From: Bacteroidota bacterium | GTDB lineage: Bacteria; Bacteroidota; Bacteroidia; Bacteroidales; CAIXZF01 | Assembly (NCBI GenBank): GCA_022709385.1 | Contig: JAKLIX010000007.1 | Coordinates: 62,001 to 126,000, forward strand | Length of the DNA: 64,000 nucleotides | Direction of reading: 5' to 3' | Shown: piece by piece, positions 52,257 to 60,805 of the stretch | Numbering within the stretch: the first letter of the stretch is position 1 | How the letters are laid out: each line of letters begins with the position of its first letter | Translations under genes and position numbers: made by a program | The notes under the pieces: model-generated | Told to the model about the DNA's origin: nothing | Databases searched by the model: none | Seen by the model: only the letters and a program-made list of their open reading frames with translations

Positions 52257-53720
52257 TCATTTTCCGCTTTGAAGAAATGCTGTCTGTATCACCTGGTGAT
52301 CATCGAAAGGAGTTTTCACCCCTTTGATTTCCTGATATTTCTCATGTCCTTTGCCGGCCACCAGGATGATATCTCCCCTGCCGGCCATATGACAGGCAGC
52401 ATGGATGGCTTCCAGGCGGCTGGTAATCACGATGACCTTTTTCCGCTGCACCGGGTCGAGCCCTGCCTGCATCTCACGGATGATGGTCTCGGGATCTTCC
52501 GATCTCGGATTATCCGAGGTCAGGATGACCTTGTCGCTGAGCCTGGCAGCAACGGCCGCCATCAGTGGTCGCTTGCCCCTGTCGCGGTCGCCACCGGCTC
52601 CCACCACAGTGATCAGCTTTTCTTTGTATGTCCTGAGGGCTGTAATGGTCCTGAGCACATTTTCCAGCGCATCAGGTGTGTGGGCATAGTCCACAATGGC
52701 GGTAATGCCGCCCGGCGACAGTATACGTTCAAACCTGCCTTCCACAGGCCCCAGCTGGCTGAGGACAATCATTATATCAGCCGGATCCTGTCCGAGCAAT
52801 ACGGCTGTTGCATAAACTGCCAGGCAGTTGTAGGCATTGAAGTTACCCACAAGCTGTATCCACACTTCCCTGCCCTGTATCCGCAGTTTGGTACCTTCAA
52901 TCCTGCTTTCCAGTACCTTTCCCCTGTAGTTTGCCATGGCCCGGAATGCATAAGTGGAGACCGCCGAACGGCTATTCTGCACCATGATCATCCCGTTCCG
53001 GTCGTCCATATTGGTCAGGCTGAAGGCCCTGGCCGGCAACTCATCAAAAAAGCGCTTCTTGGCAGCGATGTAGTTTTTGAAAGTCTGATGATAATCAAGG
53101 TGATCATGGGTAATGTTGGTGAAAACCCCGCCGGTAAAGGTCAGTCCGCTGATACGCTCCTGTACGATGGCATGAGAGCTCACCTCCATGAAGGCAAATT
53201 CGCAACCCGCCACTGCCATACGGTCGAGCAGGGCATTCAGCGCAATCGGATCCGGCGTGGTATGGGTGGAGGGCAGTATCGTGTCGTTGATTTTGTTTTC
53301 TATCGTGGAGAGCAAGCCGCTTCCGTATCCAAGTTCCCTGAAAACCCTGTAAAGCAGGCTGGCCGTGGTTGTTTTGCCGTTGGTCCCGGTGATTCCGACA
53401 AGTTTCAGCTTAGAGGAAGGATTGCCGTAGTAATTTGAAGCAGCGATGCCCAGAGCGGCAGCACTGTTGCCAACCTTCGCATATACGATCCCTTCGGCAG
53501 GCGTTTCAGGCATGTCCTCCAGAATGACGGCCACCGCACCACGTCCGATGGCCTGGCCGATAAACTGATGACCGTCGGAACGCGTCCCTTTCATCGCAAC
53601 GAATACATCACCCTTCTTTACCAGCCTTGAATCGGAAGCAATGCCGCTCACCGTCACCAGGGTGTTTCCGACCACCTCCGTCAAACCGGTCCGGTACAAT
53701 ATGTCGCTCAGTTTAATCAC
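52257..53720 (-). CDS. murE: UDP-MurNAc-tripeptide synthetase MurE (meso-DAP type)
   Basis: 487 residues with the UMP-binding 'GIASDSRLVKKGDVFVA', ATP loop GTNGKTTT (about 110-117), 'EVSSHAIVQERISG' and the amino-acid-specifying TSDNPRSEDP (about 398-407). DNPR is the signature of MurE that adds meso-diaminopimelate, so the wall is DAP-type. Its ATG overlaps the ftsI stop by 4 bases. Confidence 0.97.
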   Translation of the reverse strand: MIKLSDILYRTGLTEVVGNTLVTVSGIASDSRLVKKGDVFVAMKGTRSDGHQFIGQAIGRGAVAVILEDMPETPAEGIVYAKVGNSAAALGIAASNYYGNPSSKLKLVGITGTNGKTTTASLLYRVFRELGYGSGLLSTIENKINDTILPSTHTTPDPIALNALLDRMAVAGCEFAFMEVSSHAIVQERISGLTFTGGVFTNITHDHLDYHQTFKNYIAAKKRFFDELPARAFSLTNMDDRNGMIMVQNSRSAVSTYAFRAMANYRGKVLESRIEGTKLRIQGREVWIQLVGNFNAYNCLAVYATAVLLGQDPADIMIVLSQLGPVEGRFERILSPGGITAIVDYAHTPDALENVLRTITALRTYKEKLITVVGAGGDRDRGKRPLMAAVAARLSDKVILTSDNPRSEDPETIIREMQAGLDPVQRKKVIVITSRLEAIHAACHMAGRGDIILVAGKGHEKYQEIKGVKTPFDDHQVIQTAFLQSGK

Positions 53721-55834
53721 TGCTTCTCATGATAAGCCAGTTCAAGAACCACTGTTCCATTGCGGGGAATCTGACTGCCGGCTTCCAGTGACTGGCGGCG
53801 GATCACTCCCCTGCCCGATAATTTTACCTTCAGCCCGCATCTTTCCATCAGGTAAACCCCATCCTTCGCGCCCATACCCGTAACATCGGGTACCAGGTTG
53901 TCGGACAGGATTCTGCCCCTGAATTTCAGACGTAAGCTGCTGTCGGTGCACTGCTCCTGCCATTGCGCCAGTTCTTGCTCTTCATAGGGGATCCCGAGCG
54001 GGGAAAGCACTGTTCTGATATCGGCCCGGTTGGCGGTAAGTACGGTGGGAGGCTGCAAGGGAGGTTTCACGGTGTCCAGCCTGGAATCGTGCATCTCCAG
54101 GCTGGTTGCATAAACCTTATCGGCGATCTCCTTGAAAACAGGCGCAGCCACAGCTCCCCCATAGTACTTTCCCCTGCTGGGATTGTTGATCACCACGATA
54201 CAGGAATAACGCGGCTTATCAGCCGGAAAGTAACCGACAAAAGAAGCCTTGTAATTGACTTTGTCGTAACCCTGACTGTCGTTGGCGATCTGAGCCGTGC
54301 CGGTCTTTCCGGCAATGGGATAAACCGTATTGAAAAGGTTCCTTGCCGTACCGCGGGTCACCACGCCTTCAAGCAGGCTGCGGGCCATGGCTATGGTTTC
54401 CTTCGAACAAATGCTCTTGCTGATCACAACGGGTTCAAACACTTCCACAGGGCTGCCCGACTGGCGTATTTCCCTGACAAACATCGGTTTAACCATACGT
54501 CCGTTATTGGCTACCGCATTGTAAAAAGTCAGGATTGACAAAGGGGTGAGGGCCACTTCGTAACCTACTGACATCCAGGCTAATGAATAATATTTCGACC
54601 AGATGGGGCTCCTGGTGGACTTGATCATGGGCCGGGCTTCCCCGTTGATATCCAGGTCAAGGGACTTGTTGACCGACATGCCGTACAGCCCGTCGATAAA
54701 ACGCTGGGGATCCTGGTAAAAGGCCTTGTACACTATCTTGGAAATGCCAACATTGGACGAGAGTTCAAAGGCTTTTCTGACGGAAATCCGCCCGTAACCG
54801 CCTTCGTGGGAGTCGCGCATCACCTGGCTGAAATAGCGGTGTTTTCCTCCTTCCGTATCCACCGTATCATCGAGGCTGACCAAACCCTCCTCAAGTGCCA
54901 CCATCAGACTTGGAAGCTTGAAAGTGGAACCGGGCTCCGTACATTCGCTGATGGCAAAATTCATGGTTTCCGCATAAGTGCTGTCTTCCTGCCTTTGCAG
55001 ATTCGCAATGGCCACAATGGCACCGGTGCTTACTTCCATCAGGACGGCACAGCCATGGTCGGCCTTATGTTCTTCAAGACATCTGTATAAGGCATCCTCC
55101 GCTACGTCCTGGTAAGTAATATCAATCGTGGTCACAATGTCGTTCCCGTCCTTGGGTTCTATGTCTGTCCTGCTGTCCACAGGCATCCAGCCGCCGTTGG
55201 CCAGTCTGCGCATCAGCCTTTTTCCGCTTACACCCCGCAAATACTTGTTGTAACCTCCTTCAAGGCCGACATTGATCCCCTGCCTCTCAAAGCCGATCGT
55301 GCGTGCAGCCAGATTCCGGAATGGCAATTCCCTCCTGCTCTTTTCCACAACCACCAGCCCGCCCTTGTAGCGACCCAGCCTGAAAACCGGGAACTTCCGG
55401 ACCTTCTTCAACTGAGCGTAGGTCACATTGCGTTTCAGCAGCAGAAAACGGTCCTGCTCCTTCCAGGCCTGCAGAAGGATCGATTTATACTCCTTCCGCC
55501 CTTTGTCACCAAACAGCCTGTTCAGATGCCATGCAAGAGAATCCACATGCTCCAGGAAATACTCCTCATTGTAATGCCCGGCCGCCAGATCCATGCGGAT
55601 ATCAAAAATGGGTATGGAGGTGGCAAGGATGCTTCCGTCGGATGCCAGGATACTGCCCCGCATCTCTTCAACAGGAAAGTACCTGATAGTCAATTCCTTG
55701 GCCTTCTTCTTCCAGATTTCACCCTCCACAAACTGTATCTGAACGATACGGCCGATGATCAGGAAGGAAAACAGGATCACGCTCAGGTAAACCAGGTAAA
55801 CCCTCCACAGGATGTCTTTCTTTTTATCTTTCAC
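53717..55834 (-). CDS. ftsI: Division-specific transpeptidase FtsI/PBP with PASTA domain
   Basis: 705 residues: one N-terminal membrane helix (VYLVYLSVILFSFLIIGRIV), a pedestal domain ('EEMRGSILASDGSILATSIP'), and the transpeptidase domain with SxxK in 'PGSTFKLPS' (about 301), SSN ('FELSSNVGISK') and KTGTAQ (about 508). A single PASTA domain closes the protein ('DNLVPDVTGMGAKDGVYLME'). It crosslinks septal wall with FtsW. The 123 bases between it and ftsL, the largest gap in the cluster, contain copy 2 of the structured element. Confidence 0.96.
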   Translation of the reverse strand: MKDKKKDILWRVYLVYLSVILFSFLIIGRIVQIQFVEGEIWKKKAKELTIRYFPVEEMRGSILASDGSILATSIPIFDIRMDLAAGHYNEEYFLEHVDSLAWHLNRLFGDKGRKEYKSILLQAWKEQDRFLLLKRNVTYAQLKKVRKFPVFRLGRYKGGLVVVEKSRRELPFRNLAARTIGFERQGINVGLEGGYNKYLRGVSGKRLMRRLANGGWMPVDSRTDIEPKDGNDIVTTIDITYQDVAEDALYRCLEEHKADHGCAVLMEVSTGAIVAIANLQRQEDSTYAETMNFAISECTEPGSTFKLPSLMVALEEGLVSLDDTVDTEGGKHRYFSQVMRDSHEGGYGRISVRKAFELSSNVGISKIVYKAFYQDPQRFIDGLYGMSVNKSLDLDINGEARPMIKSTRSPIWSKYYSLAWMSVGYEVALTPLSILTFYNAVANNGRMVKPMFVREIRQSGSPVEVFEPVVISKSICSKETIAMARSLLEGVVTRGTARNLFNTVYPIAGKTGTAQIANDSQGYDKVNYKASFVGYFPADKPRYSCIVVINNPSRGKYYGGAVAAPVFKEIADKVYATSLEMHDSRLDTVKPPLQPPTVLTANRADIRTVLSPLGIPYEEQELAQWQEQCTDSSLRLKFRGRILSDNLVPDVTGMGAKDGVYLMERCGLKVKLSGRGVIRRQSLEAGSQIPRNGTVVLELAYHEKQ

Positions 55835-55852
55835 TTGCTATGCTGTTTTTAC

Positions 55853-55950
55853 TCATACCTGGCAGGTCTACGAATACAAAGCTGTTTAATATGATTAATA
55901 CCGTACACCGCTGTAGTGTTCTTTTTCGCAGATCCATTCCGTGTCGGTAT
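55853..55950 (+). repeat. Dispersed structured element, copy 2 (inside the dcw operon, antisense)
   Basis: P1: TCATA (55853-55857) with TATGA (55890-55894), internal loop, then GGCAG/CTGTT; loop arm B GGTCT-A-CGAA (55865-55874) pairs with B' TTCG-C-AGATC at 55925-55934 with one mismatch. A (ATACCGTACAC, 55898-55908) pairs with A' (GTGTCGGTAT, 55941-55950). The last part is identical to copy 1 for 17 bases. Fills the ftsL-ftsI spacer. Confidence 0.65.
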
Positions 55951-55957
55951 ATCGTTG

Positions 55958-56392
55958 TCATTTATCATTTTTTTCTGACTTCGGGGCCAGCTTCACCGGT
56001 GGCACCGTGCTTGGCTTCATCCCGGTTCCGGCCAGCCTTCTGCCCACTTCCGACTGTTTACTCAGGTACATCAGTTCCGATTTCACGGTGACATGCTCAT
56101 ATCTTAGTTCTTTCAATTCCTTCTTGGCGCGGTCAATCGATTTCACCGTTTTCTCGGCATAATAGGTATTGGCGATGTAAATGATGGCGAGGAAAGCCAG
56201 GAAAAACAGGTAGGGAATGGAGCGGATGAAGTTTTCTCTGGTAAGGAAAGTCCCGTCGAGGATACTCTGCAGTATCCTGCCCAGCGACCAGGACTTCTTC
56301 TGAACGGACGGTGCTGTTACAGCAGCCGGATTGTCAGCGACATCCTGTAAGGGTTCGGCTTCCTGTGCGCTTATATCCTTTACTTCTTCCAT
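55958..56392 (-). CDS. ftsL: FtsL-like small division protein
   Basis: 144 residues: acidic cytoplasmic N-terminus of about 50, one membrane helix (IPYLFFLAFLAIIYIANTYY, about 65-84) and a short periplasmic coiled coil ('IDRAKKELKELRYEHVTVKS'). This is the size and shape of FtsL, and position between rsmH and ftsI supports it; the sequence itself is weakly conserved. FtsL helps assemble the FtsQLB complex that activates FtsWI. Four bases after rsmH. Confidence 0.85.
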   Translation of the reverse strand: MEEVKDISAQEAEPLQDVADNPAAVTAPSVQKKSWSLGRILQSILDGTFLTRENFIRSIPYLFFLAFLAIIYIANTYYAEKTVKSIDRAKKELKELRYEHVTVKSELMYLSKQSEVGRRLAGTGMKPSTVPPVKLAPKSEKNDK

Positions 56393-56396
56393 GAGA

Positions 56397-57290
56397 TTAC
56401 AGTTTCACTCCCACTCTGAGCCTGGCAGACCTGGATCGCGGGTTTTCAAGGGATTCACGTTCGCCGGGACAAATCACTTTTTGATTCAGGGCTTTGATCC
56501 CGCTGACTACATTTCCGTAAAAATCTTTATTGATTTTGCCCTCCACGTTACCTGCGCGGAAGAAATTCTTCACCATGCGGTCTTCAAGAGAATGATATGA
56601 AATGACGGCAAGACGTCCGCCGGGTTTGAGTACATCCAGCGACTGCGTCAGCAGCTCCTGCAAGGCGTCCAGTTCGTTATTCACCTGGATCCGGAGGGCT
56701 TGGAAAACCTGGGCGAGGAACTGGTTCAGTTTGTGGGAGGGCACCATGTGCATCACAGCCGACTTCAGATCACCGGTAGTCTCCAGGCTTTTGACTTTGC
56801 GGGCCGATTCTATGGCCCTGGCGATGCGGTGTGCCTGTTCCAGTTCGCCGTATTCCGCAAAGAGCCTGGCCAAACGGCTGGGCTCCCACTCATTGAGGAT
56901 ATCGCGGGCCGAAACTTTTAGTCTGCGGTTCATCCTCAAATCGATCGGACCGTCGAACCTGATCGAAAAACCCCTTTCTGAGGTGTCGATCTGGTGGGAT
57001 GAAATCCCGAGGTCGGCCAGGATTCCGTCGACCGGAACAGCCTCCAGGTAACGGAGAAAATGGATCATATACCTGAAGTTCCTGTTTACCAGAAAAAACC
57101 TCTCGTCCTTGAGCGTATTTGACACTGCATCCTCGTCCTGGTCGAAAGCGATCAGCCTCCCACTGCCAAGCCGCTCCATGATGGCACGTGCGTGACCGCC
57201 TCCACCGAAGGTTACATCCACATACGTACCTTCGGGTCTGACAGCCAGGGCATCCAGGCTTTCTTCGAGCAGGGCGGGTTTATGATACAT
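56397..57290 (-). CDS. rsmH: 16S rRNA (cytosine-1402-N4)-methyltransferase RsmH
   Basis: 297 residues; 'YHKPALLEESLDAL', the SAM-binding 'GTYVDVTFGGGGHARAIMER' (about 20-39), 'GILADLGISSHQID' (about 89-102), 'RGFSIRFDGPIDLRMN' and 'YHSLEDRMVKNFF' (about 225-237) are all RsmH-specific. It methylates C1402 of 16S rRNA. The start overlaps the mraZ end by 11 bases. Confidence 0.97.
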   Translation of the reverse strand: MYHKPALLEESLDALAVRPEGTYVDVTFGGGGHARAIMERLGSGRLIAFDQDEDAVSNTLKDERFFLVNRNFRYMIHFLRYLEAVPVDGILADLGISSHQIDTSERGFSIRFDGPIDLRMNRRLKVSARDILNEWEPSRLARLFAEYGELEQAHRIARAIESARKVKSLETTGDLKSAVMHMVPSHKLNQFLAQVFQALRIQVNNELDALQELLTQSLDVLKPGGRLAVISYHSLEDRMVKNFFRAGNVEGKINKDFYGNVVSGIKALNQKVICPGERESLENPRSRSARLRVGVKL

Positions 57291-57756
57291 GATCCGGAGA
57301 TTGCTGTTTTTTCCTGCCCATCACTTCCTTGGCGAGTTTGGAGACTTCATTCGGCTTCTTTGAAAGGGTCTTGCCATAAGCCTCGCTTCGCCATATTTCG
57401 ATGTGGTCAAGAACTGCGAACATTACCAGGTCTTTTTCTATGCCCGCATAATCCAGCAAATTCTTCGGAATCAGCAAACGGCTGGTACCGTCGAGTTTCA
57501 CCTCTGTGGCCCCCCGGAAAAAATAACGTAAAAACTGGCGGTGATCTTCATCGAACGGATCGTAGTTGTTCTTGATTTCAGCCACCAGTTCATTCCAGAC
57601 GGTCAGGGGATATAAGACCAGGCACTCTTCGAAACCCCGCAGCAGCACATAGCGGTTCTGGGAAGTGGAACCCACCTGATCCCTCAGCGCCACAGGCATC
57701 TGCACCCTCCCTTTCGGGTCGAGCCTGCATTCATATTCGCCGATCAGGTTCGTCAT
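57280..57756 (-). CDS. mraZ: Transcriptional regulator MraZ
   Basis: 158 residues from ATG 57756, where the first SpoVT-AbrB half begins ('NLIGEYECRLDPKGRVQMPV', residues 3-22); an earlier Met would add 8 unconserved residues. The second half has 'TEVKLDGTSRLLIPKNLLDY' (about 84-103). MraZ forms a ring and binds repeats before its own operon, repressing dcw expression. The putative operator is at 57845-57880. Confidence 0.95.
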   Translation of the reverse strand: MTNLIGEYECRLDPKGRVQMPVALRDQVGSTSQNRYVLLRGFEECLVLYPLTVWNELVAEIKNNYDPFDEDHRQFLRYFFRGATEVKLDGTSRLLIPKNLLDYAGIEKDLVMFAVLDHIEIWRSEAYGKTLSKKPNEVSKLAKEVMGRKKQQSPDHVS

Positions 57757-57814
57757 TCTCTGCTGTTTACATGACCGCAAGGGCAGTCACAGGGGATTTT
57801 CGCGTAAGTCTGGT

Positions 57815-57822
57815 CAAATATA
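57815..57822 (-). promoter_or_regulatory. -7 promoter box of the dcw operon
   Basis: TATATTTG on the minus strand fits TAnnTTTG; the -33 TTG is replaced by GTG-like sequence. The start would be near 57808, about 52 bases before mraZ. Confidence 0.5.
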
Positions 57823-57844
57823 TGACATTTTTAGTCACATTATG

Positions 57845-57880
57845 ACACCTTTTACCACTTTTTTTCACTTTTGGTTACTT
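57845..57880 (-). promoter_or_regulatory. Putative MraZ operator: ~10-base periodic boxes
   Basis: On the minus strand AAGTAAC, AAGTGAA, AAGTGGT and AGGTGTC follow each other every 9-10 bases, immediately upstream of the weak -33. MraZ is known to bind 3-4 direct TGGG-like boxes with 10-base spacing before mraZ; the boxes here are degenerate (GTGG/GTGA). Confidence 0.5.
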
Positions 57881-58001
57881 TTTTTATCAACAATTTGATG
57901 ATAATTTTTTAATATGCTGAATTTCAATGTCATACAATTTTGCTGTTGTGGATTCTTCCGAGCATTCCGGAAAAAGTCGCCCCGGATGTCTGATTTTTCA
58001 T

Positions 58002-58009
58002 TAGGTTTG
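58002..58009 (+). promoter_or_regulatory. -7 promoter box for the acyltransferase-engB unit
   Basis: TAGGTTTG, about 29 bases before ATG 58038; no clear -33. It lies in the divergent 281-base region shared with mraZ. Confidence 0.4.
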
Positions 58010-58037
58010 TCTCCCGGCCCAGGAAAAACACGCGCCG

Positions 58038-58907
58038 ATGAGCACCGAAAAGCCCTTTATCCGGCTGGAGGAATTGATATCCAGCAAGAGTCCCCGCCTT
58101 CTGAGGCTCATTCCCGGTTTTATGCTTGCCTATCTGAAAAGGATCGTCCATCAGGACGAGGTGAATGATACCATGCTGAGATTGAAGGAGTTCAGGGGTC
58201 TGGAGTTCATCGACAAGATCCTGGCGGAGTTTGGTGCCGACATAAGGATTCGCGGAGCGGAACACCTGGAGGCAGATACAAGGTTGCTGGTGGCATCCAA
58301 TCATCCCCTCGGGGGTCTGGACGGCATGGCCCTGATGCAGGCTGTGGGCAGGGTACATAAGGACATCGTTTTCCCGGTGAACGACCTGCTGATGAACATC
58401 CCCAATATCAGGGAGTTATTCATTCCTGTAAACAAACACGGGTCAAACGCACAGAATATCAGAATTTTAGACGAAACCTTCGCCTCCGGGAAAACCATTT
58501 TATTTTTTCCTGCAGGCCTGTGTTCCCGCAGCCTGAAAGGCCACATCACCGATCTGGAGTGGAAGAAGACTTTTATCAGCAAAGCACGTCGTTACAGGCG
58601 GAACATCCTACCCACACATATCAGCGGCAGGAATTCCGCTTTTTTCTACAGGCTGGCCAATTTCAGAAGCAGCCTGGGGATCAGGGCAAACCTGGAGATG
58701 CTGTACCTGGTGGATGAGATGTTCAAACAAAAGGACAAAGTGATCGGCATCACATTTGGCCGGAGCATTCCGTGGGAAAGCCTGACCAAAGAAAGAACAG
58801 ATCTTCAGTGGGCCGGCCTGATAAAACAACACGTTTACAGGATCGGAAACGGGACCGACGACTTTGAAGCACTGCTGGCCCGTGGCAATGAGAAAAACAC
58901 GCATTAA
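58038..58907 (+). CDS. glsA: Lysophospholipid-type O-acyltransferase (glycine/ornithine lipid, GlsA/OlsA-like)
   Basis: 289 residues of the PlsC superfamily. The catalytic box is NHPLGGLDG (about 92-100), a variant of HxxxxD found in this branch; 'FFPAGLCSRSLKG' (about 155-167) is the acyl-CoA/substrate motif, and 'LPTHISGRNSAFFYRLAN' the third. No membrane helix at the N-terminus. Paired 8 bases upstream of an OlsB-like N-acyltransferase, the same two families as GlsA/GlsB of Bacteroides, which make glycine lipids: GlsB forms the N-acyl amino acid, GlsA adds the second acyl chain. Amino-acid specificity is inferred, not visible. Confidence 0.7.
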   Translation: MSTEKPFIRLEELISSKSPRLLRLIPGFMLAYLKRIVHQDEVNDTMLRLKEFRGLEFIDKILAEFGADIRIRGAEHLEADTRLLVASNHPLGGLDGMALMQAVGRVHKDIVFPVNDLLMNIPNIRELFIPVNKHGSNAQNIRILDETFASGKTILFFPAGLCSRSLKGHITDLEWKKTFISKARRYRRNILPTHISGRNSAFFYRLANFRSSLGIRANLEMLYLVDEMFKQKDKVIGITFGRSIPWESLTKERTDLQWAGLIKQHVYRIGNGTDDFEALLARGNEKNTH

Positions 58908-58915
58908 GCACTCCG

Positions 58916-59845
58916 ATGGAAACTATCATTGACCCTATCGACAGGAAGCTGTTAATCAGCGAACTAAAGCAGGAGTATTTTGTAAAAGCCACCCAAAGCG
59001 GGAACAACAAGATTTTCATCGTGGATGCCTTAAGTTCGCCTCATCTGATGCAGGAGATCGGCAGACTCAGGGAACTGACTTTCCGGGCTGCGGGAGGAGG
59101 AACGGGCAAGGCCAGTGATGTGGATGAGTTTGACCTGATGGATCCGCCCTTCCGCCAACTGATCGTCTGGGATCCGGATGCGCATGAAATTGTGGGCGGT
59201 TACCGCTTTCTGAAAGGCAGGGCATGGAAACCCGCGGATGCCGGCAGTGTACTTACGCCGACGGCGGAGTTGTTCAACTTTTCGGAACAATTCCTTCAGG
59301 AATACTGGCCTTACACCATTGAGCTTGGGCGCTCCTTCGTTCAACCCGCCTATCAGCCATCCAACGATGCGCGTCGCGGCATGTTTGCCCTCGACAACAT
59401 CTGGAACGGACTGGGCGCCATCATCATTCAAAATCCGGATGTGCGGTATTTCTTCGGAAAGATCACCATGTACACCCAGTTCAATCCATACGCCAGGGAC
59501 CTGATCCTGATTTTTCTCCGCAAGTTCTTTCCCGATCCCGATAAACTGGTCAGACCCCTGCATCCGCTTCCCTGCTGGCATGATGAGGCGATGCTGGAAG
59601 CATTTTTCGATGCGGAAACCTACGAAGAAAACTACAGGATACTGGTTCAGGAAGTCAGAAAGCAGAACGAGAACATCCCGCCGCTTGTCAATGCATACAT
59701 GAATCTTTCCTCCACCATGAAATCCTTTGGTACGGCCAACAACCCCCATTTCGGGAATGTGGAGGAAACCGGCATCCTGGTCACCATAGCAGATATCTAC
59801 CCTTCCAAAAAGGAGAGGCATCTTGCAGGAAATAATGCAGTTTGA
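58916..59845 (+). CDS. glsB: OlsB-family N-acyltransferase (glycine/ornithine lipid, GlsB-like)
   Basis: 309 residues; GNAT-fold acyltransferase of the OlsB/GlsB family. Recognisable features are 'MQEIGRLRELTFRAAGGGTG' (about 43-62), 'DEFDLMDPPFRQLIVWDPDA' (about 66-85), 'IVGGYRFLKG' (about 88-97) and 'IELGRSFVQPAYQPS' (about 137-151). This family attaches a 3-hydroxy-acyl chain from acyl-ACP to the amino group of an amino acid. With the adjacent O-acyltransferase it completes the two steps of amino-acid lipid synthesis. Its 3' end overlaps engB by 11 bases. Confidence 0.75.
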   Translation: METIIDPIDRKLLISELKQEYFVKATQSGNNKIFIVDALSSPHLMQEIGRLRELTFRAAGGGTGKASDVDEFDLMDPPFRQLIVWDPDAHEIVGGYRFLKGRAWKPADAGSVLTPTAELFNFSEQFLQEYWPYTIELGRSFVQPAYQPSNDARRGMFALDNIWNGLGAIIIQNPDVRYFFGKITMYTQFNPYARDLILIFLRKFFPDPDKLVRPLHPLPCWHDEAMLEAFFDAETYEENYRILVQEVRKQNENIPPLVNAYMNLSSTMKSFGTANNPHFGNVEETGILVTIADIYPSKKERHLAGNNAV

Positions 59846-60470
59846 CATGCACAGCCTGAATGCTTCTTTTATTAAAAGTGCTGCAGATCCCAGCCAGTGT
59901 CCGCCGCCGTTATATCCCGAATATGCCTTTACCGGCAGGTCGAACGTGGGCAAATCATCCCTGATCAATGCCCTGTGTGGCACCAGACATCTTGCAAAAA
60001 CCTCGTCCACCCCGGGTAAAACCAGGCTCATCAACCATTTCCTGGTAAACGGGCAATGGTATCTGGCAGATTTGCCGGGTTACGGATATGCGAAGGCTTC
60101 CCGCCGCGAGCGCAGCGCTTTCATGCCCCTGCTTACACAATATCTCCTCAAGCGGACGAATCTGCTATGCACATTCCTGTTGATAGATGCCAGGCATGCA
60201 CCGCAGGCCAACGACGTTTCTTTCATGGAATGGCTTGCAGAGCAGGAGCTTCCGTTCATGCTGGTATTTACCAAAACCGATAAACTGGGAAAACAGGCCC
60301 TTCAAAACAGGCTGACTGCCTATAAAATGTTTCTGGAGGAACGCTGGGAACAACTTCCTCTGTCGATCCTCACCTCAGCCATTACCGGCAGGGGACTCGA
60401 CCAGATGCATCAGTTCATTTCGGAAAACAACCGGCAGTTCATGCCGGAGCAGCGTGATTTTAAACCTTAG
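59835..60470 (+). CDS. engB: Ribosome biogenesis GTPase EngB/YsxC
   Basis: 211 residues from ATG 59835 (a TTG four codons earlier is open). GTPase motifs in order: G1 GRSNVGKSS (about 34-42), G2 region 'KTSSTPGKTRLINHF' (about 56-70), G3 DLPGYGYA (about 78-85), G4 TKTD (about 145-148) and G5 'TSAITGRG' (about 179-186). EngB is needed for 50S subunit assembly. Third gene of the acyltransferase unit; converges with the biotin-carrier gene and overlaps it by 4 bases. Confidence 0.96.
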   Translation: MQFDMHSLNASFIKSAADPSQCPPPLYPEYAFTGRSNVGKSSLINALCGTRHLAKTSSTPGKTRLINHFLVNGQWYLADLPGYGYAKASRRERSAFMPLLTQYLLKRTNLLCTFLLIDARHAPQANDVSFMEWLAEQELPFMLVFTKTDKLGKQALQNRLTAYKMFLEERWEQLPLSILTSAITGRGLDQMHQFISENNRQFMPEQRDFKP

Positions 60471-60793
60471 CGGAATTCCACCAGCAGTTGGTTCTTGGTA
60501 ACTGATTCTCCGTCCCTGACGTGTATCTTTTTGATAAATCCGTCGATGGGAGCGAGGATCTGGTTATTCATCTTCATGGCCTCCAGGGTAAGCAGCACCT
60601 CTCCCTTCAACACTTTCTTCTTCTCCTGCACCGAAATTCGTTTGATATTACCCGGAATAAAAGCCGTTACCAGCTTTTTATTCAGCGGCTCATAAGGTTT
60701 TCTGCGCAGGTATTTCGTATTGGGGAGGGTTTTATACTTGTCATGCTCCACGACCAGGCAGATATACTGGTTTTTTTCGGTCTTTTCATTCAT
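60467..60793 (-). CDS. Biotin carboxyl carrier protein
   Basis: 108 residues: a charged N-terminal arm of about 40 residues and a biotinyl domain with the biotin-accepting lysine in EAMKMNNQI (K about 74) and the flanking glycines 'APIDGFIKK' and 'VRDGESV'. It carries CO2-biotin to the carboxyltransferase encoded 12 bases upstream. No biotin carboxylase or decarboxylase subunit lies in the window, so it could serve a carboxylase or a Na+-pumping decarboxylase. Confidence 0.93.
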   Translation of the reverse strand: MNEKTEKNQYICLVVEHDKYKTLPNTKYLRRKPYEPLNKKLVTAFIPGNIKRISVQEKKKVLKGEVLLTLEAMKMNNQILAPIDGFIKKIHVRDGESVTKNQLLVEFR

Positions 60794-60805
60794 GGATTCC
60801 GGGTT

